A DNA stretch of 9,779 nucleotides, taken from the NCBI GenBank assembly GCA_022784805.1, contig JALFYG010000190.1:1-9779 (forward strand), given 5' to 3'. This stretch comes from Spirochaetales bacterium (lineage in GTDB: Bacteria; Spirochaetota; Spirochaetia; Sphaerochaetales; Sphaerochaetaceae). A program made the translations under genes and the position numbers. This document shows positions 1 to 6,694 of the stretch, in pieces. Position 1 is the first letter of the stretch. Every line of letters begins with the position of its first letter. The notes beneath the pieces are model-generated. The model saw only the letters and a list, made by a program, of their open reading frames with translations, was not told the DNA's origin and did no database searches.

Positions 1-611
1 TCCCACAAGGACAACATGGAAGTATTGGAGACAATAGGCTCATACGAGAGCTGTATATAAGAGCCGATCTTATATACATCAACAGTACTGTCATTCTTTG
101 AGCAGAGAAGAAGCCTTGTCTTCTCATTTCCTCTCTGAGCCAATATTTCCAGAGCTTCCTCTTCAGAGAGTGTCTCATATTCGATGTCGATGCTGTCTCT
201 CACCAGCCTTTCCATGGCAACTCTTATCTTGTCCACCACAACATCGTCTACATATTCATCATCTTCAAAGGAGAAGTAGAATCCATCTCCAAGGGAGTGT
301 CCGATCACCAAGTGTCTCTCAGGAACCACTAAGGTTGCTGCATAGGAAAGGAGGAAACAGATAGAGTGACGATAGATTCTTCTTCCCAAGCTTTCATAGG
401 CATAGATAGGTTCGACAAAGGAAGTAGAAGTAAGTACATCCCTCAAACCCTTTGTCACACCATTTACCTTCGCCCCAACAATAGGGTTTTCAAGGTAATT
501 ATATGCCTTATCTTTTTCTATCAGCCCTTTTAGGGCAAGGGCGTCAAGTATAGTGGAGTACTTCTCCACTTCATAGTTTCCATCCTCAATAGTTACTTTG
601 ATTTTTTTCAT
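1..611 (-). CDS. Nucleoside kinase with N-terminal TGS and ThrRS-like domains, 3' end cut by window edge
   Basis: I translated this frame by hand; it stays open for 203 codons from the ATG at 611 to the window edge. Residues 1-65 look like a TGS domain (start MKKIKVTIEDG). Residues 72-200 resemble the second domain of threonyl-tRNA synthetase: RHSICFLL at 81-88, then VIGHSLGDGFYFSF at 102-115. The editing-type HxxxH is not kept (H82 is followed by F86), so tRNA editing is not expected. Proteins of this architecture in spirochaetes, Bacteroidetes and Clostridia continue into a P-loop uridine-kinase-like domain and total about 550 residues; that domain would lie left of position 1 and is not seen here. 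The expected product phosphorylates a nucleoside in the cytoplasm. AGGAG at 614-618 is only 2 nt from the ATG, which is short, but no better start is visible. It lies 82 nt downstream of the lyase gene, beyond a hairpin. Confidence 0.78.
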   Translation of the reverse strand, partial: MKKIKVTIEDGNYEVEKYSTILDALALKGLIEKDKAYNYLENPIVGAKVNGVTKGLRDVLTSTSFVEPIYAYESLGRRIYRHSICFLLSYAATLVVPERHLVIGHSLGDGFYFSFEDDEYVDDVVVDKIRVAMERLVRDSIDIEYETLSEEEALEILAQRGNEKTRLLLCSKNDSTVDVYKIGSYIQLSYEPIVSNTSMLSLW

Positions 612-638
612 ATCTCCTATAGTAATGCCAAAGAAAGC

Positions 639-688
639 AAAAGCAAAGAAAAACCAATCTCGTACAATTGAATATTTTCTTTGCTTTT
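639..688 (-). terminator. Likely intrinsic terminator after the PL9 lyase gene
   Basis: A perfect 14-bp inverted repeat: AAAAGCAAAGAAAA at 639-652 pairs with TTTTCTTTGCTTTT at 675-688. The 22-nt centre holds a smaller CAAT/ATTG pairing (655-658 with 667-670). On the minus strand it begins 5 nt after the lyase stop codon, and the descending arm is T-rich. Because it is AT-rich and nearly symmetric it could work on either strand. It also lies in the 5' leader of the nucleoside kinase gene, so leaky read-through or regulation of that gene is possible. Confidence 0.6.
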
Positions 689-693
689 TGTTC

Positions 694-3513
694 TTATAAA
701 TCTATAGAGAAACCAAGGCCCGATTTAAGAGACAAAAATCCATTGAGGTCTATTCCATCTCTTGTGATATTGAAGCCTGAGAACTCTGTTGAGACAAAGA
801 TACTCTCATCAATTGTCTCACCATTTAGGTTGACACTCTCTTTTCCATTCCATAGATAAGTGTTGTCACTAAAGAGGCTCTCTTCTTCAAGAATGTTGTC
901 GCAGCCTCCACCGCTTATGGATATAACATTCTTTAGTCCATAGTCCCTTTCTCCGTCTCCCTTTCCATAGAGCGTGATGTTATATCCCCAGTTATTCCAA
1001 GATATGACATTCTCAACCTTACACTTAGGGTTGGAGTTACTTGTGACACCGTTTGAAAGGTTATTGAAGGCGATACTGTTGGAGAGAACATGTTCCACGC
1101 CTATTCCGTCTCCACCAAGCTTGAAGCCGTTTCCGTCTCCTCCACTTCTTCCGTCAGAGAGTACACCATTGTTATAGGCCACACACTTATCTACAACGAC
1201 CTTCTCGATTGCTCCGGTCTCTATCTTGGAGAATAGATCCCAGCCATCGTCAGCGTTATTGTATGCAACGCAAGAGACAAAGCTATTGCCTTCACCAACG
1301 GTGAGTTTTGCTGCAAAGCCATCGGCGTTATTCATGGCGCTGTCTGCGTTGTCGTGGGAGATACAATATCTCACCACGTTCCCCTTTGGCCACTTATTTC
1401 TGCTGTCTGAGGAGGAACCGCTTATTTGTATTCCTGTGTCTCCTGAATACTCGGCAGTAATAAACTCAACAATGTTATAGTTTCCGGCAATCTGGAGGCC
1501 CTTCTTACCGTCGATGGTGTTTCTGATCGTAAAGTTCGACAAGACCCAGTAGTCTCCCCATAGCTCCATTCCATACCCAGAGGAAGAGAAGTCGAGAATT
1601 ACTTCCCCTTCTCCTATGAGAGTCTTGTAGCTTCCTCTTCGACCGCTGTTTCCCCTCTCTATCTTAAGTCTATCCTTTATTTCATAGACGCCTTCTTCCA
1701 TGACTATTGTTGTTCCAGGGGATGAGAACTTAATGGCTGAATATATATCCAGAGGAGAATCCTTTGTGCCTTCTCCCTCTTCTGTTCCAGAAGGAGATAC
1801 ATAGAGAGTGCTCTTATCATAGACTCTCTTTTCAATGTTGTATTCAACAACAATAGGGTCTGTGCTTCCTTCGAGCTTTCCACTCTCGTTCCAAACACCC
1901 ATTACATAGTCTCCATCGCTATCTACTGCTTCAGGAGTAAATACAACCTTAATGTCTGTAATGCCTTCTGAGAGTAAGATGTAACCAGAGACATCTATGC
2001 CCTTCTTTACAGGGAAAGAAGAGAGAAGAACCTTACCGTCTTTCTTGTCATAAACTTCAGCCACTCCGTCTGCGTTTGTAGATAGAGTGAACTTATATGG
2101 GCCGGAAGAACAAGTTGAAGGAGATTCTATCTTCACTTCATATGGAACCACTGTCTTTGGCTTAGGAAGGGCCTCAGGATCAAGAGCTGGGTCAGATGTG
2201 GTGAAGACAACATCCTTTACTGTTACATTACATCCTCTTGCCACAGAGAAACCAACATAGATATGGTCCTCATCTATTTTGGTAAGCTCATCCCTTCCCT
2301 CATAGAGAATATGGTCTTCTCCATCAACTATGGCGTGGAAACCAGTGTTATCTAAGGAAAGGGTGACTCTATATTCATTTCCCTTTGTAATTAAATCTTC
2401 TTTTTTATAGCTATAAGCCTCAGAGAGGGAAGAAGCATTCTCTGTAATAGCTTCTTCACCCTTCATGATACTTTCCCTTGTGATTCCTGTTACAAACCTG
2501 GAACCCAAGGTGTCTTTTGATGAGTATTTGACTCCATTTATCCAGCCTTCATACTTAGTTGCAATAATGGAGGCAGAGTTTGTGTAGTGGTTAGTGCTGC
2601 TGACACCATTTTCTCCTAGAGAGTCCATTGCAATGATTCCAAAGCCCTCCTGTCCGTCAGGGGTTGGGTTGATGAAATCAATCACAAAGGTTGCACTGAG
2701 GGAGAAGTTCTCAGTTTCAGGATCAATTACTGTGTAATAGTATGAGATGCCGTCATGTAGGGATGTATACTTACCACCCTTTTCTGAGACATCACCGGTT
2801 GTTGTGACAGAGCATGAATTAAGCTTTAGCTCCAGCTCGTCTGAATTTATTAGAACATAAGTGTTCAACGCATCCTTGGTAGACTGCCCGAAGCGGGTGA
2901 AAATCCACTCTCTGTCCACTTCTTTTCTCGCTGTCTTATATAAGACCTGGGATTCTTTCTTCTCTTCTCCACGTAGGGCAGATACAGTGAAGGCATACTT
3001 CTCGCCTTCATTAAGTCCAGAAAAGAGCATAAAAGTATTGAGGGTGGAGTACTCTTCGCCGTTAAGGGTGACGATATAACCATCGGCTTCCTTAACTCCA
3101 TCCCATTCTATTCTGATGGTATTGTCCCCCTCATTTCTTGCGCTTATTTCAGGAGCAAAGAGAGGATACTTCCACTCCATATCGTAGAGTGTACTCTTTA
3201 TCTCCTCTTCGCCCTTTATTCCAATTACCTCGATAAAGTATCTACCTGAGGAAGAAGGCTTAAAGAAGGCCTTCTTCTCCAATTTCTTACTCTTTCCTAC
3301 AGTCTTGGAATCGAGGAGTTTCATCTCCTCGTCGTAAAGCTTTACGATAGCCTTCTCTCCTCCGCCGTCTCCTGTCTCAAAGTCAAAGTAGACATACATC
3401 TTTTCTTCATCTTTTGAATCCCTTTCCACTCTGTTGATTTTGGGAGGATCCAGAGCAAAGATAGAGAGGGAGGAAAAAACAAGTAGCAAAAGGATTAAGA
3501 AGGCTTTTTTCAT
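694..3513 (-). CDS. Secreted multidomain polysaccharide lyase family 9 (pectate lyase-like)
   Basis: A 939-residue protein. Residues 1-20 are a signal peptide (hydrophobic core LILLLLVF, likely cut after SIFA). Residues 21-118 and 119-195 look like fibronectin-III-type beta-sandwiches. Residues 203-440 are beta-rich and may be a laminin-G/ConA-like fold. Residues 455-565 are another beta domain. The catalytic right-handed beta-helix runs from about 568 (TLYVSPSG) to 880. It carries the PL9 signature: D731 in NNADGFAAK, D755/D756/D759 in NNADDGWDLF and K798 in GNGFKLGG. In Dickeya Pel9A the calcium ligands are D209, D233, D234 and D237, with K273 as base. The Asp spacing (24, 25, 28) matches exactly and the Lys is three residues further, so I infer an active lyase. 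PL9 members cleave homogalacturonan or rhamnogalacturonan by beta-elimination; the exact substrate cannot be read here. GGAG overlapping the upstream stop serves the ATG at 3513. The long non-catalytic N-terminus (over half the protein) probably binds polymer or surface. Confidence 0.88.
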   Translation of the reverse strand: MKKAFLILLLLVFSSLSIFALDPPKINRVERDSKDEEKMYVYFDFETGDGGGEKAIVKLYDEEMKLLDSKTVGKSKKLEKKAFFKPSSSGRYFIEVIGIKGEEEIKSTLYDMEWKYPLFAPEISARNEGDNTIRIEWDGVKEADGYIVTLNGEEYSTLNTFMLFSGLNEGEKYAFTVSALRGEEKKESQVLYKTARKEVDREWIFTRFGQSTKDALNTYVLINSDELELKLNSCSVTTTGDVSEKGGKYTSLHDGISYYYTVIDPETENFSLSATFVIDFINPTPDGQEGFGIIAMDSLGENGVSSTNHYTNSASIIATKYEGWINGVKYSSKDTLGSRFVTGITRESIMKGEEAITENASSLSEAYSYKKEDLITKGNEYRVTLSLDNTGFHAIVDGEDHILYEGRDELTKIDEDHIYVGFSVARGCNVTVKDVVFTTSDPALDPEALPKPKTVVPYEVKIESPSTCSSGPYKFTLSTNADGVAEVYDKKDGKVLLSSFPVKKGIDVSGYILLSEGITDIKVVFTPEAVDSDGDYVMGVWNESGKLEGSTDPIVVEYNIEKRVYDKSTLYVSPSGTEEGEGTKDSPLDIYSAIKFSSPGTTIVMEEGVYEIKDRLKIERGNSGRRGSYKTLIGEGEVILDFSSSGYGMELWGDYWVLSNFTIRNTIDGKKGLQIAGNYNIVEFITAEYSGDTGIQISGSSSDSRNKWPKGNVVRYCISHDNADSAMNNADGFAAKLTVGEGNSFVSCVAYNNADDGWDLFSKIETGAIEKVVVDKCVAYNNGVLSDGRSGGDGNGFKLGGDGIGVEHVLSNSIAFNNLSNGVTSNSNPKCKVENVISWNNWGYNITLYGKGDGERDYGLKNVISISGGGCDNILEEESLFSDNTYLWNGKESVNLNGETIDESIFVSTEFSGFNITRDGIDLNGFLSLKSGLGFSIDL

Positions 3514-3517
3514 AAGC

Positions 3518-4012
3518 TTACTCCACGATCAACATGTAGATGTTTATTCCAGATTTCTTTGACCAAAGGTAATAGGTTCCGTCCTGAGGAATTTCAAAGG
3601 TCTCGATTCCAACAGAGGAGCCGTCTACAGGAGCTGTAAGTGCTCCGATCTGGTTTCCGCTAGCGTCAGCAAGAACCAAGGTTCTGGCTTCAGTCTTTGA
3701 AGAGGAATTAAGGTAAACCTTGAGAACTTCACCCTTTTTAGCATCGAAAGATATAGCTCTCTGGTTAATCTTACCGCTTCCCTCAAGCTTTATTCTTCCG
3801 TTGAAGACTTCTCCGTCTTCAGCTTCTCTTCCATCATCAAGCATTTCAATGGTCATGTGCTTATCTGGAGTGGCAATAAGGAAGACTCCATCATAATCCT
3901 TTGTTTCTGTCACCTTTTCTGCATCCAAATCGTTTACAGAGATATAAACGGAAGCAAAAGCAAAAGAAACGGACAATAAAACCAACAATAAAAGTGTAAC
4001 CGCTTTTTTCAT
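3518..4012 (-). CDS. Small secreted beta-sandwich protein, possible pectin-associated binding module
   Basis: A 164-residue protein with a clear signal peptide (residues 1-20, cut after SFAFA), leaving about 144 beta-rich residues and no cysteine. The C-terminal stretch DGTYYLWSKKSGINIYMLIVE-like (145-164) and the middle GEVLKVYLNSSSKTEARTLV (95-114) resemble, from memory, non-catalytic modules fused to pectate lyases and pectin esterases in gut bacteria. Here the module is a stand-alone polypeptide. No catalytic motif is visible, so a carbohydrate-binding role is inferred, not shown. It is the first gene of a two-gene operon: its stop is 4 nt from the lyase ATG and contains part of that gene's ribosome site, so expression is probably coupled. 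AGGAG lies 5 nt before its own ATG. A candidate promoter is at 4045-4073. Confidence 0.72.
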   Translation of the reverse strand: MKKAVTLLLLVLLSVSFAFASVYISVNDLDAEKVTETKDYDGVFLIATPDKHMTIEMLDDGREAEDGEVFNGRIKLEGSGKINQRAISFDAKKGEVLKVYLNSSSKTEARTLVLADASGNQIGALTAPVDGSSVGIETFEIPQDGTYYLWSKKSGINIYMLIVE

Positions 4013-4044
4013 ATAATCTCCTTATCTTCAGTCTAGCCTCAAAA

Positions 4045-4073
4045 GATATAGCAAAACAGTTTCAGAGTTGCAC
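4045..4073 (-). promoter_or_regulatory. Candidate sigma-70-type promoter for the PL9 operon
   Basis: Read on the minus strand, GTGCAA (4073-4068) and TATATC (4050-4045) are 17 nt apart, and the -10 is preceded by TGC, giving an extended -10 (TGnTATA). Transcription would begin near 4038, about 25 nt before the ATG at 4012, leaving room for the AGGAG site. The -35 is a poor match, so this is a candidate only. Confidence 0.3.
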
Positions 4074-4151
4074 TATTACGTTAAACTTCTTTTCTTTTTT
4101 ATCGTTATTTGTTTTTTATCCTGCTGATTATCATTGCTCCTTTGGGTTGTG

Positions 4152-4167
4152 TTTTGTACCATTAAGA
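4152..4167 (+). promoter_or_regulatory. Copy 1 of a shared 16-nt motif upstream of the esterase gene
   Basis: TTTTGTACCATTAAGA, which recurs with a single mismatch at 4937-4952 before the permease gene. A weak -35-like TTGCTC (4134-4139) stands 17 nt before TACCAT, but a start there would leave almost no leader before the ATG at 4175. An operator or a shared regulator site is as likely as a promoter. Confidence 0.3.
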
Positions 4168-4174
4168 GAGGATT

Positions 4175-4903
4175 ATGAAGAAGAGAATCATCAAAATAAC
4201 ACTACTTTCCATTCTTTCAGCACTTATCCTTGGTGCTCTTATTTTCTTTTCTTACCTGTACTTTACAGGGCTATCAGGTTTCAGAATTTATAAAGACGGG
4301 GAGAATACAATCAAGGTTGCCTGTGTAGGTGACAGTGTCACCTATGGCTATGGCATAACCAACTGGAGAACAAATAATTATCCCTATTACCTCGGAAAGC
4401 TTTTGGGAGAGGAATATTCAGTCAATAACTATGGCTTAAGTGGCTACTCTGTCCAGACTGACTCCAATAAGCCATACCCATTCTCCTCTCCATATAAAAA
4501 GAGTCTTGAGTTTGATCCAGATATCGTAGTCTTCATGCTTGGCTCCAATGACTCGAAGCCTTTCAATTGGAAGGGAGAAGAGAAGTTCAAGAAAGAGTAT
4601 CTCTCACTCTTTGAGACTTATAAAGACTCCAGCGTCATTCTCTGTACTGTGGCCACTGCTTTCTATAATGGGAGCCAAGAGAGCGGTATCACAAGTTATG
4701 ATATCCAGCCACCGGTAATCGATAAGATATCTGAGATAATAAGGGAAGTATCCGAGGAGTATGGTTATCCCCTACTCGATATCCATGCCCTCACTTCCCT
4801 ACACCCAGAGTGGTTCCAGGATGACAGGGTCCACCCAAACAAGGAAGGCGCGAAAGCTATTGCCGAAGTGGTGGCTGAATATATCCTCTCTTTGGAGATC
4901 TGA
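4175..4903 (+). CDS. Membrane-anchored SGNH/GDSL hydrolase (probable carbohydrate O-acetylesterase)
   Basis: A 242-residue protein. Residues 5-30 form one hydrophobic segment after MKKR, so it is a signal anchor or uncleaved signal facing outside. The SGNH blocks are all present: block I VGDSVTYGYG with nucleophile S54; block II NNYGLSG with G87; block III GSNDSKP with N125; block V DDRVHPN with D217 and H220. This supports a working serine ester hydrolase on a flavodoxin-like fold of normal length. The family includes lysophospholipases, acetylxylan esterases and rhamnogalacturonan acetylesterases; motifs alone do not separate them. Because it is transcribed divergently from a secreted pectin lyase operon, removal of acetyl groups from pectin is a reasonable inference. 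GAGAGGA lies just before the ATG. No convincing terminator follows it. Confidence 0.85.
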   Translation: MKKRIIKITLLSILSALILGALIFFSYLYFTGLSGFRIYKDGENTIKVACVGDSVTYGYGITNWRTNNYPYYLGKLLGEEYSVNNYGLSGYSVQTDSNKPYPFSSPYKKSLEFDPDIVVFMLGSNDSKPFNWKGEEKFKKEYLSLFETYKDSSVILCTVATAFYNGSQESGITSYDIQPPVIDKISEIIREVSEEYGYPLLDIHALTSLHPEWFQDDRVHPNKEGAKAIAEVVAEYILSLEI

Positions 4904-4936
4904 CAAAAGCTTTTTTCCTTGAAAACTATTTCACAT

Positions 4937-4952
4937 TTTTGTACCAATAAGA
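4937..4952 (+). promoter_or_regulatory. Copy 2 of the shared 16-nt motif, between the esterase and permease genes
   Basis: TTTTGTACCAATAAGA, 15 of 16 identical to the copy at 4152-4167. TTGAAA at 4919-4924 stands 17 nt before TACCAA, so a weak promoter is conceivable, with a leader of about 80 nt to the permease ATG. The match between two non-coding regions, both upstream of plus-strand genes, is what makes it worth recording. Confidence 0.3.
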
Positions 4953-4956
4953 TTGC

Positions 4957-4985
4957 TTTACATTTATCGAAAATAAGTGAATAGT
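4957..4985 (+). promoter_or_regulatory. Candidate promoter of the EamA permease gene
   Basis: TTTACA (4957-4962, five of six to consensus) is followed after 17 nt by AATAGT (4980-4985, four of six). Transcription would begin near 4992, giving a leader of about 45 nt before the ATG at 5037. It is a better match than the TTGAAA/TACCAA pair just upstream. Confidence 0.35.
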
Positions 4986-5036
4986 TCAGAGAAATAAGAG
5001 ATTCAATTTATCTTCAACCTATCACGAGGAAGTGTC

Positions 5037-5915
5037 ATGAAAACTAAGGCTAGTCCGAAGTTTTTATTTAGCCTTTCTATGGCTATTTTCGGAACTTTGG
5101 GCATTTTTACTAGAAATATAGCAGTAAGCTCTGGGGAGCTTGCCCTCTATAGGGCGATCCTTGCAGCCCTTCTAATCTTTGTTTACTTGAAGATAAGAGG
5201 AGAGAAGATAGATTATAAATTCATCAAGAAGGAATTGGTGCTTCTTATCCTGTCGGGAGTGGCAATGGGAATAAACTGGATCCTTCTTTTTGAGGCTTAT
5301 AAATACACCACGATCTCTCTTGCAACCCTCAGCTACCACTTTGCACCAGTCATCGTCACCATAGTATGCCCTATTCTTTTCAAGGAAAAGCTTTCCATCA
5401 AGGAAATCATCTGTTTCTTGATGTCGACTTTGGGTCTTGTGATGATTACAGGTATCGGAGACTTCGGCAATAACAATAATACCTTGGGAATTCTCTATGG
5501 CTTGGGTGCCGCTGTTTTCTACGCAACTGTCATTCTCATCAATAAGTTCATCAAAAACGTCGAAGGCATCCATAGGACATTTCTTCAGTTTTTGTCAGCC
5601 ATAGTCACACTTCTTCCATATGTGCTTCTCACTAGTGGCATCAATGTACTCAGTCTCAACGCCACTGGCTGGATTAACCTTCTGATAGTGGGCCTTATAC
5701 ATACAGGTATTACATACTGCATGTACTTCTCCTCCCTGAAGGAGCTACCTGGACAAAAGGCAGCCATACTCAGCTACATTGACCCTCTTGTTGCGGTGTT
5801 GATCTCAGTCTTTGTCCTTGGTGAGTCCATCACCCTTTGGCAGATAGTAGGTGGAGTCCTTATTCTTGGCTTTACCCTATATAACGAAATATCACCGAAA
5901 AAAGGGAGAAAATAG
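5037..5915 (+). CDS. EamA-family (DMT superfamily) membrane permease
   Basis: A 292-residue, highly hydrophobic protein with about ten membrane segments (roughly 8-28, 34-52, 66-86, 91-115, 121-140, 149-171, 182-201, 211-231, 240-261, 267-284) arranged as two EamA halves. Typical family signs are ELALYRAILAAL (34-45) near the second helix, SYHFAPVIVTI (99-109) closing the first half, and SYIDPLVAVLISVFVLGE (246-263) in the second half. The last residues (ISPKKGRK) are basic, consistent with a cytoplasmic C-terminus. The family exports or imports amino acids, nucleotide sugars or other small metabolites; the substrate cannot be read from sequence. GAGGA lies 6 nt before the ATG. The gene is co-oriented with the esterase but 133 nt away with its own candidate promoter, so it may be a separate unit. 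It converges on surE. Confidence 0.88.
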   Translation: MKTKASPKFLFSLSMAIFGTLGIFTRNIAVSSGELALYRAILAALLIFVYLKIRGEKIDYKFIKKELVLLILSGVAMGINWILLFEAYKYTTISLATLSYHFAPVIVTIVCPILFKEKLSIKEIICFLMSTLGLVMITGIGDFGNNNNTLGILYGLGAAVFYATVILINKFIKNVEGIHRTFLQFLSAIVTLLPYVLLTSGINVLSLNATGWINLLIVGLIHTGITYCMYFSSLKELPGQKAAILSYIDPLVAVLISVFVLGESITLWQIVGGVLILGFTLYNEISPKKGRK

Positions 5916-5927
5916 ATCCTTGAAAGT

Positions 5928-5954
5928 TGAGAGCATCAGAAAACGATGCTCTCA
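5928..5954. terminator. Hairpin shared by the convergent permease and surE genes
   Basis: A 10-bp perfect stem, TGAGAGCATC (5928-5937) with GATGCTCTCA (5945-5954), and a 7-nt loop. It begins 13 nt after the permease stop and contains the last five codons plus the stop codon of surE on the other strand. It is well placed to end transcription from both sides, although neither flank has a long T run. Confidence 0.5.
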
Positions 5955-6694
5955 CCCTTTATTTCTTCCAGTGCCCTGTAGTCTGTTCTATCCACGATCA
6001 TTGGAGTGATGGAAATAAGATTGCGCTTCTCCACAGCAAAGATATCTGAGTCCACATCTTTGCCTATTGCATTGACCTTACCCTCTTTTTCCCTCTCCTT
6101 GTCGATGTAGTATCCTCTCTGAGTCCACATATCACCTTCAACTCTATGGAAATGGTCCTGGACATAAGCGCCACCCTGCTTAGTGAAGGTAATGCCTTCA
6201 ACAACATCCGGGAAGTTTACATTCCATAGATCGCTCTTATCCAAGAGAGACATTCTCTCAAAGACTTCCCATACTTTATCAATATACTTAGGGAAGGAAT
6301 CGAAGGAAGTGAAAGAGCAGGAGAAAGCAATGGCCTTTGATTCCCAGAAGGCGGCATCAAACATTGCGCCGCAGGTTCCAGAGTATGCAATATCGTCTCC
6401 AATGTTATATCCACAGTTGACGCCGCTTAAAACCAAGTCAAAGTGTCCTAGTACATCAAAGGCAAAGCGAACACAGTCTGCAGGGGTGGAATCGACATAG
6501 TATGCATCCTTCACTCCTGGGTAATCCACTTTCTTTACTTCAAACATATTGTGGAGATTCAAAGACTGAGACTTGCCGCTCTGTTGTCCTTTGGGTGCAC
6601 AGATAGTCACATCACCTATATTTTTTGCCCAAGACACCAAATGTTTAAAACCTTCAGCATATATTCCATCATCATTGGTAAGAAGTATTCTCAT
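5936..6694 (-). CDS. surE: 5'/3'-nucleotidase SurE
   Basis: A 252-residue protein of normal SurE length, starting MRILLTNDDG. Metal-binding positions known from the family are present: D8 and D9 in TNDDG, S39 in QQSGKS, and N93 in SGVNCGYNIG. The downstream YSGTCGAM (104-111) corresponds to the conserved YSGT-GA segment. SurE removes phosphate from 5'- and 3'-mononucleotides and can hydrolyse short polyphosphate, in the cytoplasm. Its ATG overlaps the TGA of the preceding DHH gene (ATGA at 6694-6691), with GGAG about 11 nt upstream, so translation is probably coupled. It is the last gene of the DHH-DHH-surE operon. The context suggests it dephosphorylates the mononucleotides released by the DHH enzymes, an inference from gene order. 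Pairing with pcm or nlpD, common in proteobacteria, is absent. Confidence 0.95.
   Translation of the reverse strand: MRILLTNDDGIYAEGFKHLVSWAKNIGDVTICAPKGQQSGKSQSLNLHNMFEVKKVDYPGVKDAYYVDSTPADCVRFAFDVLGHFDLVLSGVNCGYNIGDDIAYSGTCGAMFDAAFWESKAIAFSCSFTSFDSFPKYIDKVWEVFERMSLLDKSDLWNVNFPDVVEGITFTKQGGAYVQDHFHRVEGDMWTQRGYYIDKEREKEGKVNAIGKDVDSDIFAVEKRNLISITPMIVDRTDYRALEEIKGESIVF

Noticed and set aside
98..364. 88-codon plus-strand reading frame opposite the nucleoside kinase
   Set aside because: It is Ser/Arg/His/Pro-rich and antisense to a recognisable TGS/ThrRS-like protein, which is typical of a shadow frame.
612..638. TACTAT as a -10 for the nucleoside kinase
   Set aside because: No acceptable -35 stands 16-18 nt upstream and the start point would fall on the ribosome site.
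4134..4162. TTGCTC-17-TACCAT as the promoter of the esterase gene
   Set aside because: Transcription would begin at about 4169, inside the ribosome site, so the leader would be too short; the hexamers are also weak.
4905..4916. AAAAGCTTTT palindrome after the esterase gene as a terminator
   Set aside because: It has no loop and only A-T pairs plus one G-C step; it cannot form a useful RNA hairpin.
5172..5573. 133-codon minus-strand reading frame inside the permease gene
   Set aside because: It is fully antisense to a well-supported membrane protein and its translation has no recognisable family features.
6183..6500. 105-codon plus-strand reading frame inside surE
   Set aside because: It is antisense to surE, whose motifs are unmistakable, and has no ribosome site or family match.
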